The position numbers and the translations under genes are program-made. The notes under the pieces are model-generated. The model was not told the origin of the DNA and did no database searches. It saw only the letters and a list, made by a program, of their open reading frames with translations. Shown piece by piece: positions 8,834 through 16,606 of a stretch of DNA of 37,697 nt (its first letter is position 1; each line of letters starts with the position of its first letter). The DNA comes from a gamma proteobacterium symbiont of Ctena orbiculata (lineage in GTDB: Bacteria > Pseudomonadota > Gammaproteobacteria > Chromatiales > Chromatiaceae): NCBI GenBank assembly GCA_003094555.1, contig NATW01000095.1:1-37697 (forward strand). The letters run 5' to 3'.

Positions 8834-10498
8834 ATGGTGAAAGATAAACAAAGATACTGGTGTGGCATTCTCCTCTGCCTGAGTTTCACTACCGGTGAAG
8901 CTGCTGATGCTGTTGACATCACGCCCACGACACAGCCATTGGCAGTGCCTATCGAAACCGCGTTGCAGAAGGGGCTGGTAATCGATTGGCCGCAGATTGA
9001 ACGCCTTTACGATAGTCAGCAGCAGAGTTTTATTTGGCACCAAGGTGGAAAACTCACAGAGCAGGGCAGACAGATCTTTCGTTGGTTGGCAGCTGCGGAT
9101 CAGGAGGGATTGAATGCCAGTGATTATCATGTGGATCATCTCCATGGCTTGATCTACAACCCATCCTCGGAAGTCTTGGTTTATCGTGAACTGCTGCTCA
9201 CAGACGGCTACTTCAGGCTGGCCAGGGATCTGCGTTTGGGTCGATTTGATCCGCAATCAATCGATCCGCACTGGATGTTGCCAATGGATGATTTCGATCC
9301 GGTGGAGGCCTTGGCCGCTGCCCTATCGAGGGGCGAACTGGAGCAGTTGCTCAACTCATTGCGACCCAACGACAGTGCCTATCTGCAGCTGAAACATGCC
9401 TTGGCGAAGTATCGTGACATCCAGGCCAAAGGTGGTTGGGAAACTGTCCAGGCGGCTGATAGTTTACGCCCCGGCGATACCGATCCTGCAGTCGCCATGC
9501 TGCGGCAGCGGTTAAAGGCGGAATCGTTTCAGATCGAGGAACCGGTACCCGAGCCAAACTACTTCGATGCCAACCTGGCATCTGCAGTCAAGCAATATCA
9601 GCGGCGTCTGGGTCTGCTGGTGGATGGCATAGTGGGGTCCGCCACCCGGCAATCCCTGAATGACCCGATAGAGACCCGCATCGCGCAGATACGCGCAAAT
9701 CTGGAGCGATGGCGTTGGCTGCCTCACGAAATCGAGCCCCAACACCTGATGGTCAATACAGCGGGATTTGAAATAAGCCTCGTGAACGGGGACCGGGTGG
9801 TGTTTCACAAGCGCACAGTTAATGGCAAGCTGGAACGACAAACACCTTCATTCAGGAGTCGTGTGACCCATCTGGTCATGAATCCGTTATGGACCGTGCC
9901 GCGTTCCATTGCAGTGCAGGATATATTGCCGCGTCTGCAGCAGGATAGTGAATATCTGGCGACCAAGCGGTTTCGCGTCTATACACGCTCAGGCGATGGA
10001 TGGGGTGAGGTCGATCCGCTCGATATCGATTGGGATAGCTTTGATGAAGATAATTTTCCCTTCGTCTTGAAACAGGATGCAGGCAATAGCAACAGTCTCG
10101 GGCGGATTAAGTTTCATATGCCCAATTCACACCAGATCTATCTCCACGATACCCCGGCCCAGGGTCTGTTCGAGCGGCCGAATCGAGCCTACAGTTCAGG
10201 ATGTGTCCGGGTTGAGGCGGCTGGCCAGCTGGCACAGCTGCTGGTTGAATATGCCGAACAGCCACAAACGGGTTGGTTGCAGCAGGCCCTGAGCAGTGGG
10301 GAAACCCAGATCGCCCCCCTGGCCAAGCCTATGCCGGTCTATCTCACCTATTTCACCAGTTGGGTGGATACGGGGGGGAGTATCAATTTCCGCCCCGATA
10401 TCTACCAGAGAGACACCGCTTTAATGCTGGTGATGGGGGAAGGGATTGAGCAGATAACCGCCCATCACGCCAGCAGCGTGGAGAATCCCTCCCTTTAG
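8834..10498 (+). CDS. ldtD: L,D-transpeptidase (YcbB/LdtD type), periplasmic
   Basis: Forms mDAP-mDAP (3-3) cross-links in peptidoglycan, bypassing penicillin-binding proteins. 554 aa. The order is: N-terminal signal sequence with a hydrophobic core after MVKDKQRYW; a YcbB-type N-terminal scaffold (residues about 40-190); a peptidoglycan-binding_1 domain (LRPGDTDPAVAMLRQRL to GIVGSATRQSLND); and a YkuD catalytic domain. The catalytic Cys457 lies in SSGCVRV, with the upstream histidine in IYLHDTP. Start: an in-frame TTG at 8822 exists, but ATG 8834 gives a cleaner signal peptide. It is followed in the same direction by a mepK-like gene, the same pairing as ycbB-ycbK in E. coli. Confidence 0.93.
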   Translation: MVKDKQRYWCGILLCLSFTTGEAADAVDITPTTQPLAVPIETALQKGLVIDWPQIERLYDSQQQSFIWHQGGKLTEQGRQIFRWLAAADQEGLNASDYHVDHLHGLIYNPSSEVLVYRELLLTDGYFRLARDLRLGRFDPQSIDPHWMLPMDDFDPVEALAAALSRGELEQLLNSLRPNDSAYLQLKHALAKYRDIQAKGGWETVQAADSLRPGDTDPAVAMLRQRLKAESFQIEEPVPEPNYFDANLASAVKQYQRRLGLLVDGIVGSATRQSLNDPIETRIAQIRANLERWRWLPHEIEPQHLMVNTAGFEISLVNGDRVVFHKRTVNGKLERQTPSFRSRVTHLVMNPLWTVPRSIAVQDILPRLQQDSEYLATKRFRVYTRSGDGWGEVDPLDIDWDSFDEDNFPFVLKQDAGNSNSLGRIKFHMPNSHQIYLHDTPAQGLFERPNRAYSSGCVRVEAAGQLAQLLVEYAEQPQTGWLQQALSSGETQIAPLAKPMPVYLTYFTSWVDTGGSINFRPDIYQRDTALMLVMGEGIEQITAHHASSVENPSL

Positions 10499-10536
10499 CC
10501 ATATCCTCTCGGATAAGGCATTCTGCAAGACTCACC

Positions 10537-10552
10537 TGTGACTGGAGTCACA
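10537..10552. promoter_or_regulatory. Perfect CRP/Vfr-type site TGTGA-N6-TCACA
   Basis: TGTGACTGGAGTCACA is an exact match to the core CRP half-sites with 6-bp spacing, as a perfect dyad. It lies 39 bp after the ldtD stop and about 103 bp before the mepK-like ATG, a suitable distance to activate or repress a promoter for mepK. Hexamers downstream are unconvincing, so its regulatory role is inferred. Confidence 0.55.
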
Positions 10553-10654
10553 TGGCTGGCTTTATGCTGTAGGAATTTGTTAACCTGCGCGTGGATTTTA
10601 TTCGGTCCTCGCCGACAATAGATTCACAATCTGTTACAAGGTTTGCCTGCTTCC

Positions 10655-11224
10655 ATGTCGTCATCGCTGATAACTCCCAACCATAAACCCTGCTTGAGCA
10701 GGCGTCGCTTTCTCTCCGGCTGCGCATCGTTGACCGGTATAGTGTTGGCGTCACCCATGCTGGCAATCGCGGCAGGCGAGAATCGCAGTTTGGCGTTTCG
10801 CCACACCCATACGGGTGAAAGAAAGAGCGTAACCTATTGGCGCGATGGGGAATATCAGTCCGATAGCCTGCAGATTCTCGATCATCTGCTCAGGGATCAT
10901 CGTACCGGCGAGTCGATCCGTATGGATAGAGCGCTGCTGGATATGCTCTACCAACTGCAGCAGGCGACGGGAGCCACGGGCGAATTCGAAATCATCTCTG
11001 CCTACCGCTCCCCCAAAACCAACACCATGCTGCGCAATAAGAGTGGCGGCGTGGCAAAGCGGAGCCTGCATATGCAGGGCAGGGCGATCGATATCCGCCT
11101 CTGTGGCTGTGATCTCAAGACCCTGCGGGACAGTGCTGTCGCCATCCAGGCGGGTGGTGTGGGTTACTATCCAAAATCCAATTTCATCCATGTGGACACC
11201 GGGCGCTTTCGCTACTGGTCTTGA
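10655..11224 (+). CDS. mepK: MepK-like peptidoglycan endopeptidase (DUF882/peptidase M15 family), Tat-exported
   Basis: Zinc D,D/L,D-endopeptidase family. E. coli MepK (YcbK) cleaves 3-3 and 4-3 cross-links, which fits its place after an L,D-transpeptidase. 189 aa. The N-terminus has a twin-arginine motif (SRRRFLSG, R16-R18) followed by a hydrophobic stretch ending SPMLAIAA. The catalytic domain shows SAYRSPKTN, then SLHMQGRAIDIR giving zinc ligands H139 and D146, and NFIHVDTG giving H179. The ATG at 10655 is chosen over an in-frame TTG at 10643. The enzyme would act in the periplasm. A perfect CRP-type dyad lies upstream. Confidence 0.93.
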   Translation: MSSSLITPNHKPCLSRRRFLSGCASLTGIVLASPMLAIAAGENRSLAFRHTHTGERKSVTYWRDGEYQSDSLQILDHLLRDHRTGESIRMDRALLDMLYQLQQATGATGEFEIISAYRSPKTNTMLRNKSGGVAKRSLHMQGRAIDIRLCGCDLKTLRDSAVAIQAGGVGYYPKSNFIHVDTGRFRYWS

Positions 11225-11370
11225 ACCTGCCGAGACCCTGTCGTTGCATTTCAAAACCCAGGGGTATTTGCCCGGGACTCCCCTGATGCCTTGAAAAGGG
11301 ATCACTGCAAAGGCCGCGATTCAGAACCTCACAGGAAACCTCATCATCCTGGATATTCAGCGCATTAAGT

Positions 11371-11399
11371 TTGCAACGCCATAAGGATTGTTCTATAGT
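11371..11399 (+). promoter_or_regulatory. Sigma-70 promoter of arsR-arsM
   Basis: TTGCAA (11371-11376) and TATAGT (11394-11399) are separated by exactly 17 bp. The predicted transcription start (about 11406-11407) falls on or next to the arsR ATG (11407), so the transcript may be leaderless. No Shine-Dalgarno sequence precedes the ATG. Confidence 0.6.
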
Positions 11400-11420
11400 T
11401 CGATATATGTCGAATAATAG
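11393..11420. promoter_or_regulatory. Operator-like palindrome over the arsR -10 box and start codon
   Basis: A 28-bp imperfect palindrome centred at 11406/11407 has 11 of 14 base pairs matching. The inner TTCGATAT/ATGTCGAA has 7 of 8 matching. It covers the -10 box, the predicted start site and the first codons of arsR, as expected for an autorepressing ArsR/SmtB protein. Confidence 0.6.
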
Positions 11421-11757
11421 ATCTGATGACCAGCAACTTGCAGAGATGTTCAAGGCCCTGGGAAATCCCCACCGGTTGCTGATCTTTCAGCGCTTGAGTC
11501 GCTGCTGTCAACCGGGTACCCGCTGCGAGCTGGAGCAGGCGATCAGCTTTAGCGTCGGGCAGCTGGGGGAGGGATTGAAGATCGCTCCATCCACCCTCTC
11601 ACACCATCTGAAGGCGCTGCACTATGCTGGATTGATCGAGATGGAGCGGCAGGGCAAGCGGGTCAATTGCTGGATCGATCCCGGGGTGCTGAAACAACTG
11701 TCGGGTTTTTTCGACCCGCCAACCGAATTGATAAACAATGGAGGCTGTGATGTCTGA
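11407..11757 (+). CDS. arsR: ArsR/SmtB-family metalloregulator, probably As(III)-responsive
   Basis: 116-aa winged-helix repressor. The fold is visible from QLAEMFKALGNPHRLLIFQRL through the recognition helix APSTLSHHLKALHYAGLI to the wing MERQGKRVNCWID. Cysteines C33, C34 and C40 (CC-x5-C) sit at the start of the region where E. coli ArsR holds its C-V-C-x2-C arsenite site, so thiol sensing is likely, though the spacing differs. The ATG at 11407 is chosen over an in-frame TTG at 11371, which is in the -35 box. It overlaps arsM by 8 bp, with the arsM ribosome site inside arsR, so translation is coupled. Autoregulation is suggested by the palindrome on its start codon. Confidence 0.88.
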   Translation: MSNNRSDDQQLAEMFKALGNPHRLLIFQRLSRCCQPGTRCELEQAISFSVGQLGEGLKIAPSTLSHHLKALHYAGLIEMERQGKRVNCWIDPGVLKQLSGFFDPPTELINNGGCDV

Positions 11758-12598
11758 CAAATCAAACAACGGTTCACCGGAGGTGTCATTGACAGATCTC
11801 CAGGACAGTCATCGGCAGGAGGTGCGTCGGGCCTATGCGGAAGTGGCGGTGACGGACAATGCGAATGGCTGCTGTGGCGTCGAATCGAGTTGTTGCGGGG
11901 TCTCCGATGATGCGTCGATCAACACCCTGATCTCAACCCGTCTGGGCTATAGCCAGGAGGACCTTGGCATGGTGCCGGATGGTGCCGATATGGGTCTGGG
12001 TTGTGGTAATCCAAAGGCTATCGCCGCCCTGCAGCCGGGAGAGGTGGTGGTCGACCTCGGTTCCGGTGGTGGATTTGACTGTTTCCTGGCAGCTGTGGAA
12101 GTGGGTGATGCGGGGCAGGTGATCGGTGTGGATATGACCCCGGACATGCTCTCCAAGGCGCGCAACAATGCCTTGCGCGGTAAGTATAAGAATGTGGAGT
12201 TCAGGTTGGGCGAGATCGAGGCCCTGCCGATTGCCGATAGCACGGTGGATGTGATCATCTCCAACTGCGTCATTAACCTCTCACCGGATAAGGGCAGGGT
12301 GTTTCGTGAGGCCTTCAGGATACTCAAGCCGGGCGGGCGTTTAGCCATCTCCGATGTGGTGGCCAGCGTGGAAATCCCGGATGAGATGAGAAACGATCCC
12401 CAATTGGTCGCCGGGTGTATGGGCAATGCATCGATGATCGAGGAGTTGGAAGAGTTTATCGATGTGGCGGGATTTACCCGTATCAAAATAGAACCCAAGG
12501 ATGAATCCCGGGAGTTTATCCGCGATTGGGCGCCGGGGCGCGGGGTTGAGGATTACGTGGTATCGGCGACCATCGAGGCGATAAAACCAAGTTTATGA
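11750..12598 (+). CDS. arsM: Arsenite S-adenosylmethionine methyltransferase ArsM
   Basis: Methylates As(III) to mono-, di- and trimethylated species using SAM. 282 aa. The Rossmann SAM motif is VVDLGSGGGFDCFLAA. The three conserved arsenic-binding cysteines are present: C85 in GLGCGNP, C173 in SNCVINLSPDK and C223 in VAGCMGN. An N-terminal double CCG motif (C41-C42, C48-C49) is typical of bacterial ArsM. ATG 11750 is preferred over ATG 11738 because GGAGG sits 7 nt before it. No arsenic efflux pump or reductase accompanies the pair, so methylation appears to be the sole arsenic response at this locus. Confidence 0.94.
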   Translation: MSDKSNNGSPEVSLTDLQDSHRQEVRRAYAEVAVTDNANGCCGVESSCCGVSDDASINTLISTRLGYSQEDLGMVPDGADMGLGCGNPKAIAALQPGEVVVDLGSGGGFDCFLAAVEVGDAGQVIGVDMTPDMLSKARNNALRGKYKNVEFRLGEIEALPIADSTVDVIISNCVINLSPDKGRVFREAFRILKPGGRLAISDVVASVEIPDEMRNDPQLVAGCMGNASMIEELEEFIDVAGFTRIKIEPKDESREFIRDWAPGRGVEDYVVSATIEAIKPSL

Positions 12599-12612
12599 GC
12601 GTTTTGAGTTGT

Positions 12613-12670
12613 GAGTTTTCAGTTGCTGTGATGGCTGCGTTCACGACTTAAAATCCAAAACTAAAAACTC
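12613..12670. repeat. Imperfect inverted repeat between convergent arsM and psd
   Basis: GAGTTTTCAGTTG (12613-12625) and AAACTAAAAACTC (12658-12670) pair at 11 of 13 positions across a 32-nt loop. It lies between two convergent genes with only 73 bp between stops. It could work as a bidirectional terminator or be a dispersed palindromic repeat; a canonical GC stem plus T-run is absent. Confidence 0.4.
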
Positions 12671-12671
12671 C

Positions 12672-13571
12672 TCAGCATGTCTCTGCGATTGCCTGTCCCA
12701 TTCGCACCGTCGATCCTGCTGTGAGATCCTCCATCCACTCCACCGCATCCTTGGGGAAGAGCAGTATCACGGTGGAGCCCATGTTGAAGCGTCCCATCTC
12801 CTCACCTCTAACCAGTTCAATCGCGGCGGGCTCGGAATGGGGTGCGTAATCCCAGCTGTTTACTCTTTGCTGGACTGGAGTGACGGTGCCGGCCCATACG
12901 GTCTCGATGCTGGAGACAAAGATGGCGCCCACCAGGATCATTGCCATGGGACCCAAGTCGGTCTCGAAGAGACAGATTACCCGTTCATTCCTGGCAAACA
13001 GTCTCGGTACCTTCCGGCAGGTGGTTTCATTGACGCTGAACAGGCGGCCAGGGACATGCAGCATGCGCTTCAATCTGCCACTGACAGGCATGTGCAATCG
13101 GTGATAGTCCCGTGGTGAAAGGTAGATGGTGGCAAAATTGCCATCCTCGAACAGGCGGCTCATCTCACTATCCCCGCCTAGCAGTTCGAGTAGCGAGTAG
13201 TCGTGTCCCTTTGCCTGAAACAGGAATCCCGCCTCTATATCACCTGCCTGACTGAGTGTGCCATCAGCCGGCGAGGCAAGCTGATTGCTTTCCTGAGTGA
13301 CCGGGCGTGCATCAGGACGCAATGCCCGGGTGAAGAAGTCGTTGAAACACCTGTATTGAGCAGGATCGCTCTGTAACGCTTCCTGCATGTCAACCATGTA
13401 CCATTTGATGGCTTGCCGGATGAGTAGATCTTTTAACGGTTTCAGTTCGATACGGGCAATGCTGTGCATCAAGGAGGAGAGCAGATGGTGAGGCAAGATA
13501 TATTGCAGACCCACAAACAGGGATTGGGCGATGGTTTTGGCGATGTCCTTTGCGGTATCGGGTTGATTCAT
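12672..13571 (-). CDS. psd: Phosphatidylserine decarboxylase proenzyme
   Basis: Inner-membrane enzyme that decarboxylates phosphatidylserine to phosphatidylethanolamine. 299 aa. The family signature is visible as FNDFFTRALRPDARP, the catalytic DYHRLHMPVSG, RLFSVNE and the self-cleavage motif FNMGSTVILLFP, with cleavage between Gly265 and Ser266 generating the pyruvoyl group (Met in place of the usual Leu before GST). The ATG at 13571 fits the family. It is the last gene of a minus-strand operon, 4 bp after the SCO-like gene. The rhdA-psd neighbourhood is also seen in Pseudomonas. Confidence 0.96.
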   Translation of the reverse strand: MNQPDTAKDIAKTIAQSLFVGLQYILPHHLLSSLMHSIARIELKPLKDLLIRQAIKWYMVDMQEALQSDPAQYRCFNDFFTRALRPDARPVTQESNQLASPADGTLSQAGDIEAGFLFQAKGHDYSLLELLGGDSEMSRLFEDGNFATIYLSPRDYHRLHMPVSGRLKRMLHVPGRLFSVNETTCRKVPRLFARNERVICLFETDLGPMAMILVGAIFVSSIETVWAGTVTPVQQRVNSWDYAPHSEPAAIELVRGEEMGRFNMGSTVILLFPKDAVEWMEDLTAGSTVRMGQAIAETC

Positions 13572-13575
13572 AGTG

Positions 13576-14169
13576 TTACTGCGCTGAGATGATCAGATTA
13601 TTGATATCTTCAGCGATAGTAGCGGTATTGCCATTGCGGGTAAACAGGGCATGCAGCTTTGCCCTCGGTCCTATCAGGTAGAGTGTATGCTGTATGTCTT
13701 CAGTATCACCACCGAGGGCTTCAAAGGTCCCGTTAACCATCCGCGTATCGCCAGCGAGGACTTGGATGTTGTCCGACATCGATGTGAAGGATATCGCCAT
13801 CTCTTCGACCATGTTTCCGGGAAGATAGAGATAGTGGATCTGCTGCTGCAGGTCTGGATCTGATGCCAGGCGGTTGTGCACCTGTATCAGTCGGGTGAGT
13901 GCGGTTGAGGCAGTTTTCCCAGGATTGGGATCAAGCATCAACAGACTCCAATGCCCCTGAAGATCGGTATTGGTAAAGGGTTCACCCGCCTGCTTGAATA
14001 GATTGATCGTAGGCATCGGCAGTGGTGGATCGATCAGGACTCCGTCGATGTGCGGTAACGCCTTGTTGTGCTGCTTTTGTGTATGCCCTGCGTAATAGGC
14101 CACTGAAAATGTTAGCAGTGCCAGAATCAGAATGACTATCCGACGCTGCTTAGGGGATGGCCGTCTCAT
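13576..14169 (-). CDS. SCO1/SenC-like membrane-anchored thioredoxin-fold protein lacking the copper cysteines
   Basis: 197 aa with an N-terminal transmembrane anchor (about residues 11-27) and a periplasmic domain of SCO outline: a LPMPTINLFKQAGEPFTNTDLQGHWSL-type first strand region (read as pattern), then the loop that normally carries CxxxC, and a late HTLYLIGPRAKL matching the His-containing strand of SCO proteins. The CxxxC copper/redox motif is absent; the loop reads DPNPGKTAST. Copper delivery as in Sco1 is therefore doubtful. It overlaps the rhdA stop by 4 bp (ATGA) and precedes psd by 4 bp, so it is firmly part of the operon. The family assignment is by pattern, and its function is unknown. 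Confidence 0.75.
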   Translation of the reverse strand: MRRPSPKQRRIVILILALLTFSVAYYAGHTQKQHNKALPHIDGVLIDPPLPMPTINLFKQAGEPFTNTDLQGHWSLLMLDPNPGKTASTALTRLIQVHNRLASDPDLQQQIHYLYLPGNMVEEMAISFTSMSDNIQVLAGDTRMVNGTFEALGGDTEDIQHTLYLIGPRAKLHALFTRNGNTATIAEDINNLIISAQ

Positions 14170-14984
14170 GGCAAGGCTTTTGGTGTATCATCACTGTTAC
14201 CCCATTCTGACCATGAGCCTGGGTAGCCCCTGCAGCGTTGATAACCCAAATGGCGAAGCACGAACCAGGCGAGGGAGGAGCGATGGTGTGTCTGGCAGTA
14301 AGCGACGATCTCTTTGTCTTGCTCCAGCCCGAGTTGGTTAAGCTGCGTGCTCAGGGTTTCGTCCGACTTTAGGCGTAGGTTTCGCGCTCGATCCATAACC
14401 TCCAGCCAGTCGAGATTGACCGCTCCAGGAATGTGTCCCGGGTGCCTGGAGAAACGTGAGACGCCGGAATATTCATTCCAACTGCGGGCATCCCAGAGGG
14501 CGAAGTCAGGCTCACCCAGACGTTCGGTTATGTATTCGGCGCTGGCCACAGATTCGTTCCTGGGTGTGGCGCTGAAACTGGCAGCAGGGGGAGCGGTGGA
14601 TTCACGGCTGCAGGCTTGGCCTTCATTGGCCCAGGCGTGGAGTCCGCCGTTCAGCAGGGAATAGCGATCGTGCCCCATGGCATCGAGTGTCCATAACAGA
14701 CGCGAGGCGTTGCCGCCGCCCTCATCGTCATAGGCGGCCACATGGGTGTGGTTCCCGATGCCGTGCTCAGAAAGGATCTGTGCCAACAGTCCGGGTTCAG
14801 GGAGTAAACCGTGCACCGGATGCCGGCTGGCCACAATCCGGCTGTAGGCCAGATGTACCGCCCCAGGAATATGCAGCTGGGAGTAGGTGGTCTGCTTGCA
14901 TAGATCGATGACCACCAAACTCTTTTCACCAAGCAGGTCTCGCAGCTGCCCGGGTTCGAGCAGCAGAGGGATTTCGGCTGTCAC
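14166..14984 (-). CDS. rhdA: Thiosulfate sulfurtransferase (tandem rhodanese, RhdA type)
   Basis: Transfers sulfane sulfur from thiosulfate to thiophilic acceptors. 272 aa with two rhodanese domains: an inactive N-terminal one (VVIDLCKQTTYSQLHIPGAVHL) and a catalytic C-terminal one with FALWDARSWNEYSG and the active loop AYCQTHHRSS. CQTHHR is the Azotobacter/Pseudomonas RhdA loop rather than the CGSGVTA loop of SseA. The GTG at 14984 places the catalytic cysteine at residue 230, as in Azotobacter RhdA, and begins 8 bp after the upstream stop. A longer ATG reading would run about 90 bp into the aminotransferase gene and adds non-homologous residues. Acts in the cytoplasm. Confidence 0.93.
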   Translation of the reverse strand: MTAEIPLLLEPGQLRDLLGEKSLVVIDLCKQTTYSQLHIPGAVHLAYSRIVASRHPVHGLLPEPGLLAQILSEHGIGNHTHVAAYDDEGGGNASRLLWTLDAMGHDRYSLLNGGLHAWANEGQACSRESTAPPAASFSATPRNESVASAEYITERLGEPDFALWDARSWNEYSGVSRFSRHPGHIPGAVNLDWLEVMDRARNLRLKSDETLSTQLNQLGLEQDKEIVAYCQTHHRSSLAWFVLRHLGYQRCRGYPGSWSEWGNSDDTPKALP

Positions 14985-14992
14985 TGTTCTGC

Positions 14993-16165
14993 TTAGAGCG
15001 CTTGCTGCATACGACCCAGGGCAACACCAGTATTGATCGGTGCCTGCATGTCGCTCAAGACGGCCTCCAAGGCACCTACGCACAACAGGATGTTCTCCGC
15101 TCGGGCACTATGCCCCATCAGGCCTATACGCCAAACCTTGCCAGCCAGAGCACCCAGTCCGGCACCGATTTCCAGGTTGTATTCATTCAGCAGCCGGCTT
15201 CTTACGCTGGCATCGTCGACACCTTCGGGGATGGAGACCGCATTTAACTGTGGCAGCCGATGCGCTTCATCCACGATAAATGTCAGACCCATCGCCTCAA
15301 GTCCGGCTTTCAGCGCGTTATGCATCTTCTGATGTCGCATCCAGGCGTTTTCCAATCCCTCCTCCTGAAGTATGCAGAGTGCTTCATGTAGGCCATACAG
15401 GGCATTCACAGGCGCGGTATGGTGATAGGCGCGCTTTTGACCACTACCCCAATATCCCATCACCAGGTTAAGGTCGAGAAACCAGCTCTGTACCTTGCTG
15501 CTGCGGTTGCGGACCTTATCCAGGGCGCGCTCATTAAAACTGATTGGAGAGATGCCTGGTGTGCAGGAGAGACACTTCTGGGTTCCCGAGTAGATGGTAT
15601 CTATTCCCCATTCGTCGACCTTCAATTCGCAGCCGCCGAGGGAGGTAACACTATCCACGATGGTAAGGCAGTCGTGACGATGGGCAAGTTCCACCAGCTC
15701 CTTGGTATCTGAACGGGCGCCGGTAGATGTTTCGGCATGCACGAATGCCAGAATCACTGCATCGCTGTTTTGCTCAAGCGCTGCTTCTACCTTGGCCAGA
15801 TCGACCGCTTTGCCCCACTCATCCTCGACCATGATCGGAGTCCCGCCGCAGCGTTCAACATTCTCCTTCATGCGGCCGCCGAAAACACCATTTTGGCATA
15901 CGACGACCTTGTCACCGGGCTCGACAAGATTGACAAAACAGGTCTCCATGCCGGCGGATCCCGGTGCCGATACAGGCATTGTCAGAGAGTTTTCAGTTTG
16001 GAATGCATATTGGAGTAATCCCTTGGTTTGCTCCATCATCTCCACAAACACCGGGTCCAGGTGGCCGATTGTCGGGCGTGACAGTGCCTCCAGTATGCGC
16101 GGGTGTACATCTGAGGGGCCAGGGCCCATGAGGGTGCGGATGGGTGGGGTAAAACTTGAAGTCAT
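14993..16165 (-). CDS. Class V aminotransferase (alanine/serine--glyoxylate aminotransferase type)
   Basis: PLP enzyme of the AGXT/PucG/SgaA group. 390 aa from the ATG at 16165. Family marks are LMGPGPSDVHPRILEAL at the N-terminus, the cofactor aspartate in IVDSVTSLGG, and the Schiff-base Lys197 in YSGTQKCLSCTPGISP, then AYHHTAPVNALYGLHEAL and GLGALAGKVWRIGLMGH. Likely reaction: transamination of glyoxylate with alanine or serine; substrate choice cannot be read from sequence. A longer in-frame extension upstream is rejected because a good promoter lies inside it. First gene of an operon with rhdA (8 bp), the SCO-like gene and psd. The metabolic link to those genes is unclear. Confidence 0.9.
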   Translation of the reverse strand: MTSSFTPPIRTLMGPGPSDVHPRILEALSRPTIGHLDPVFVEMMEQTKGLLQYAFQTENSLTMPVSAPGSAGMETCFVNLVEPGDKVVVCQNGVFGGRMKENVERCGGTPIMVEDEWGKAVDLAKVEAALEQNSDAVILAFVHAETSTGARSDTKELVELAHRHDCLTIVDSVTSLGGCELKVDEWGIDTIYSGTQKCLSCTPGISPISFNERALDKVRNRSSKVQSWFLDLNLVMGYWGSGQKRAYHHTAPVNALYGLHEALCILQEEGLENAWMRHQKMHNALKAGLEAMGLTFIVDEAHRLPQLNAVSIPEGVDDASVRSRLLNEYNLEIGAGLGALAGKVWRIGLMGHSARAENILLCVGALEAVLSDMQAPINTGVALGRMQQAL

Positions 16166-16204
16166 GCTGGGTTGCCTATTGTTATCGAATTTAAATCGTT
16201 GCTG

Positions 16205-16234
16205 AGTATAAGTGTCGAGTCCGTTCGGCATCAA
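16205..16234 (-). promoter_or_regulatory. Sigma-70 promoter of the aminotransferase-rhdA-psd operon
   Basis: Minus-strand TTGATG (16229-16234) and TATACT (16205-16210) lie 18 bp apart, 4/6 and 5/6 to consensus. The predicted start (about 16198) is roughly 33 nt upstream of the ATG at 16165, supporting that start over longer readings. Confidence 0.5.
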
Positions 16235-16606
16235 GCATTACCCCCCTGTTCAGATTCGGGTAATTGGGCTTGTGAGTGGGATATGCCGACAGGATCTGCT
16301 GTGTTATCACTGTTTGAATCTGGGTGTTCGAAGTAACTAATTAAACAGGTCTGTAATTATCGCCTCATTCCCGACTTGTCTGCTTGGTAAATTCTCTCTT
16401 CGAATTGGAAAAAATCTAGCCGATCACGCGCCAATCAAGCTTCGAAAATCCCACATTAAACTAAATAAAAAAGTAACAAAATCAATAAATTATAAAACTC
16501 TGTCCGGTATTGTGAATAAGGTCATGCTGATCTGTGATCCAGTTCCTCAGGTCCTTCCCATGTCTGCCGTAACCTATCGCAGGAATTACGTTACTGAGGC
16601 ATCGAA
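16235..16606. other. AT-rich intergenic region between divergent genes
   Basis: 372 bp without a supported gene. The stretch 16450-16500 is very AT-rich. GAGG lies 8 nt before the ATG at 16607 and is its ribosome site. No convincing promoter hexamers, tRNA or repeat were found for the plus-strand gene. Confidence 0.4.

Noticed and set aside
14985-15083. Longer rhodanese start (ATG at 15083, 305 aa)
   Set aside because: The extra 33 residues are unlike rhodanese and run inside the aminotransferase gene; the GTG at 14984 places the catalytic Cys at 230 as in Azotobacter RhdA.
16166-16234. Upstream extension of the aminotransferase (413 aa)
   Set aside because: A good sigma-70 promoter lies within it, so it would not be transcribed; the homologous region begins just after the ATG at 16165.
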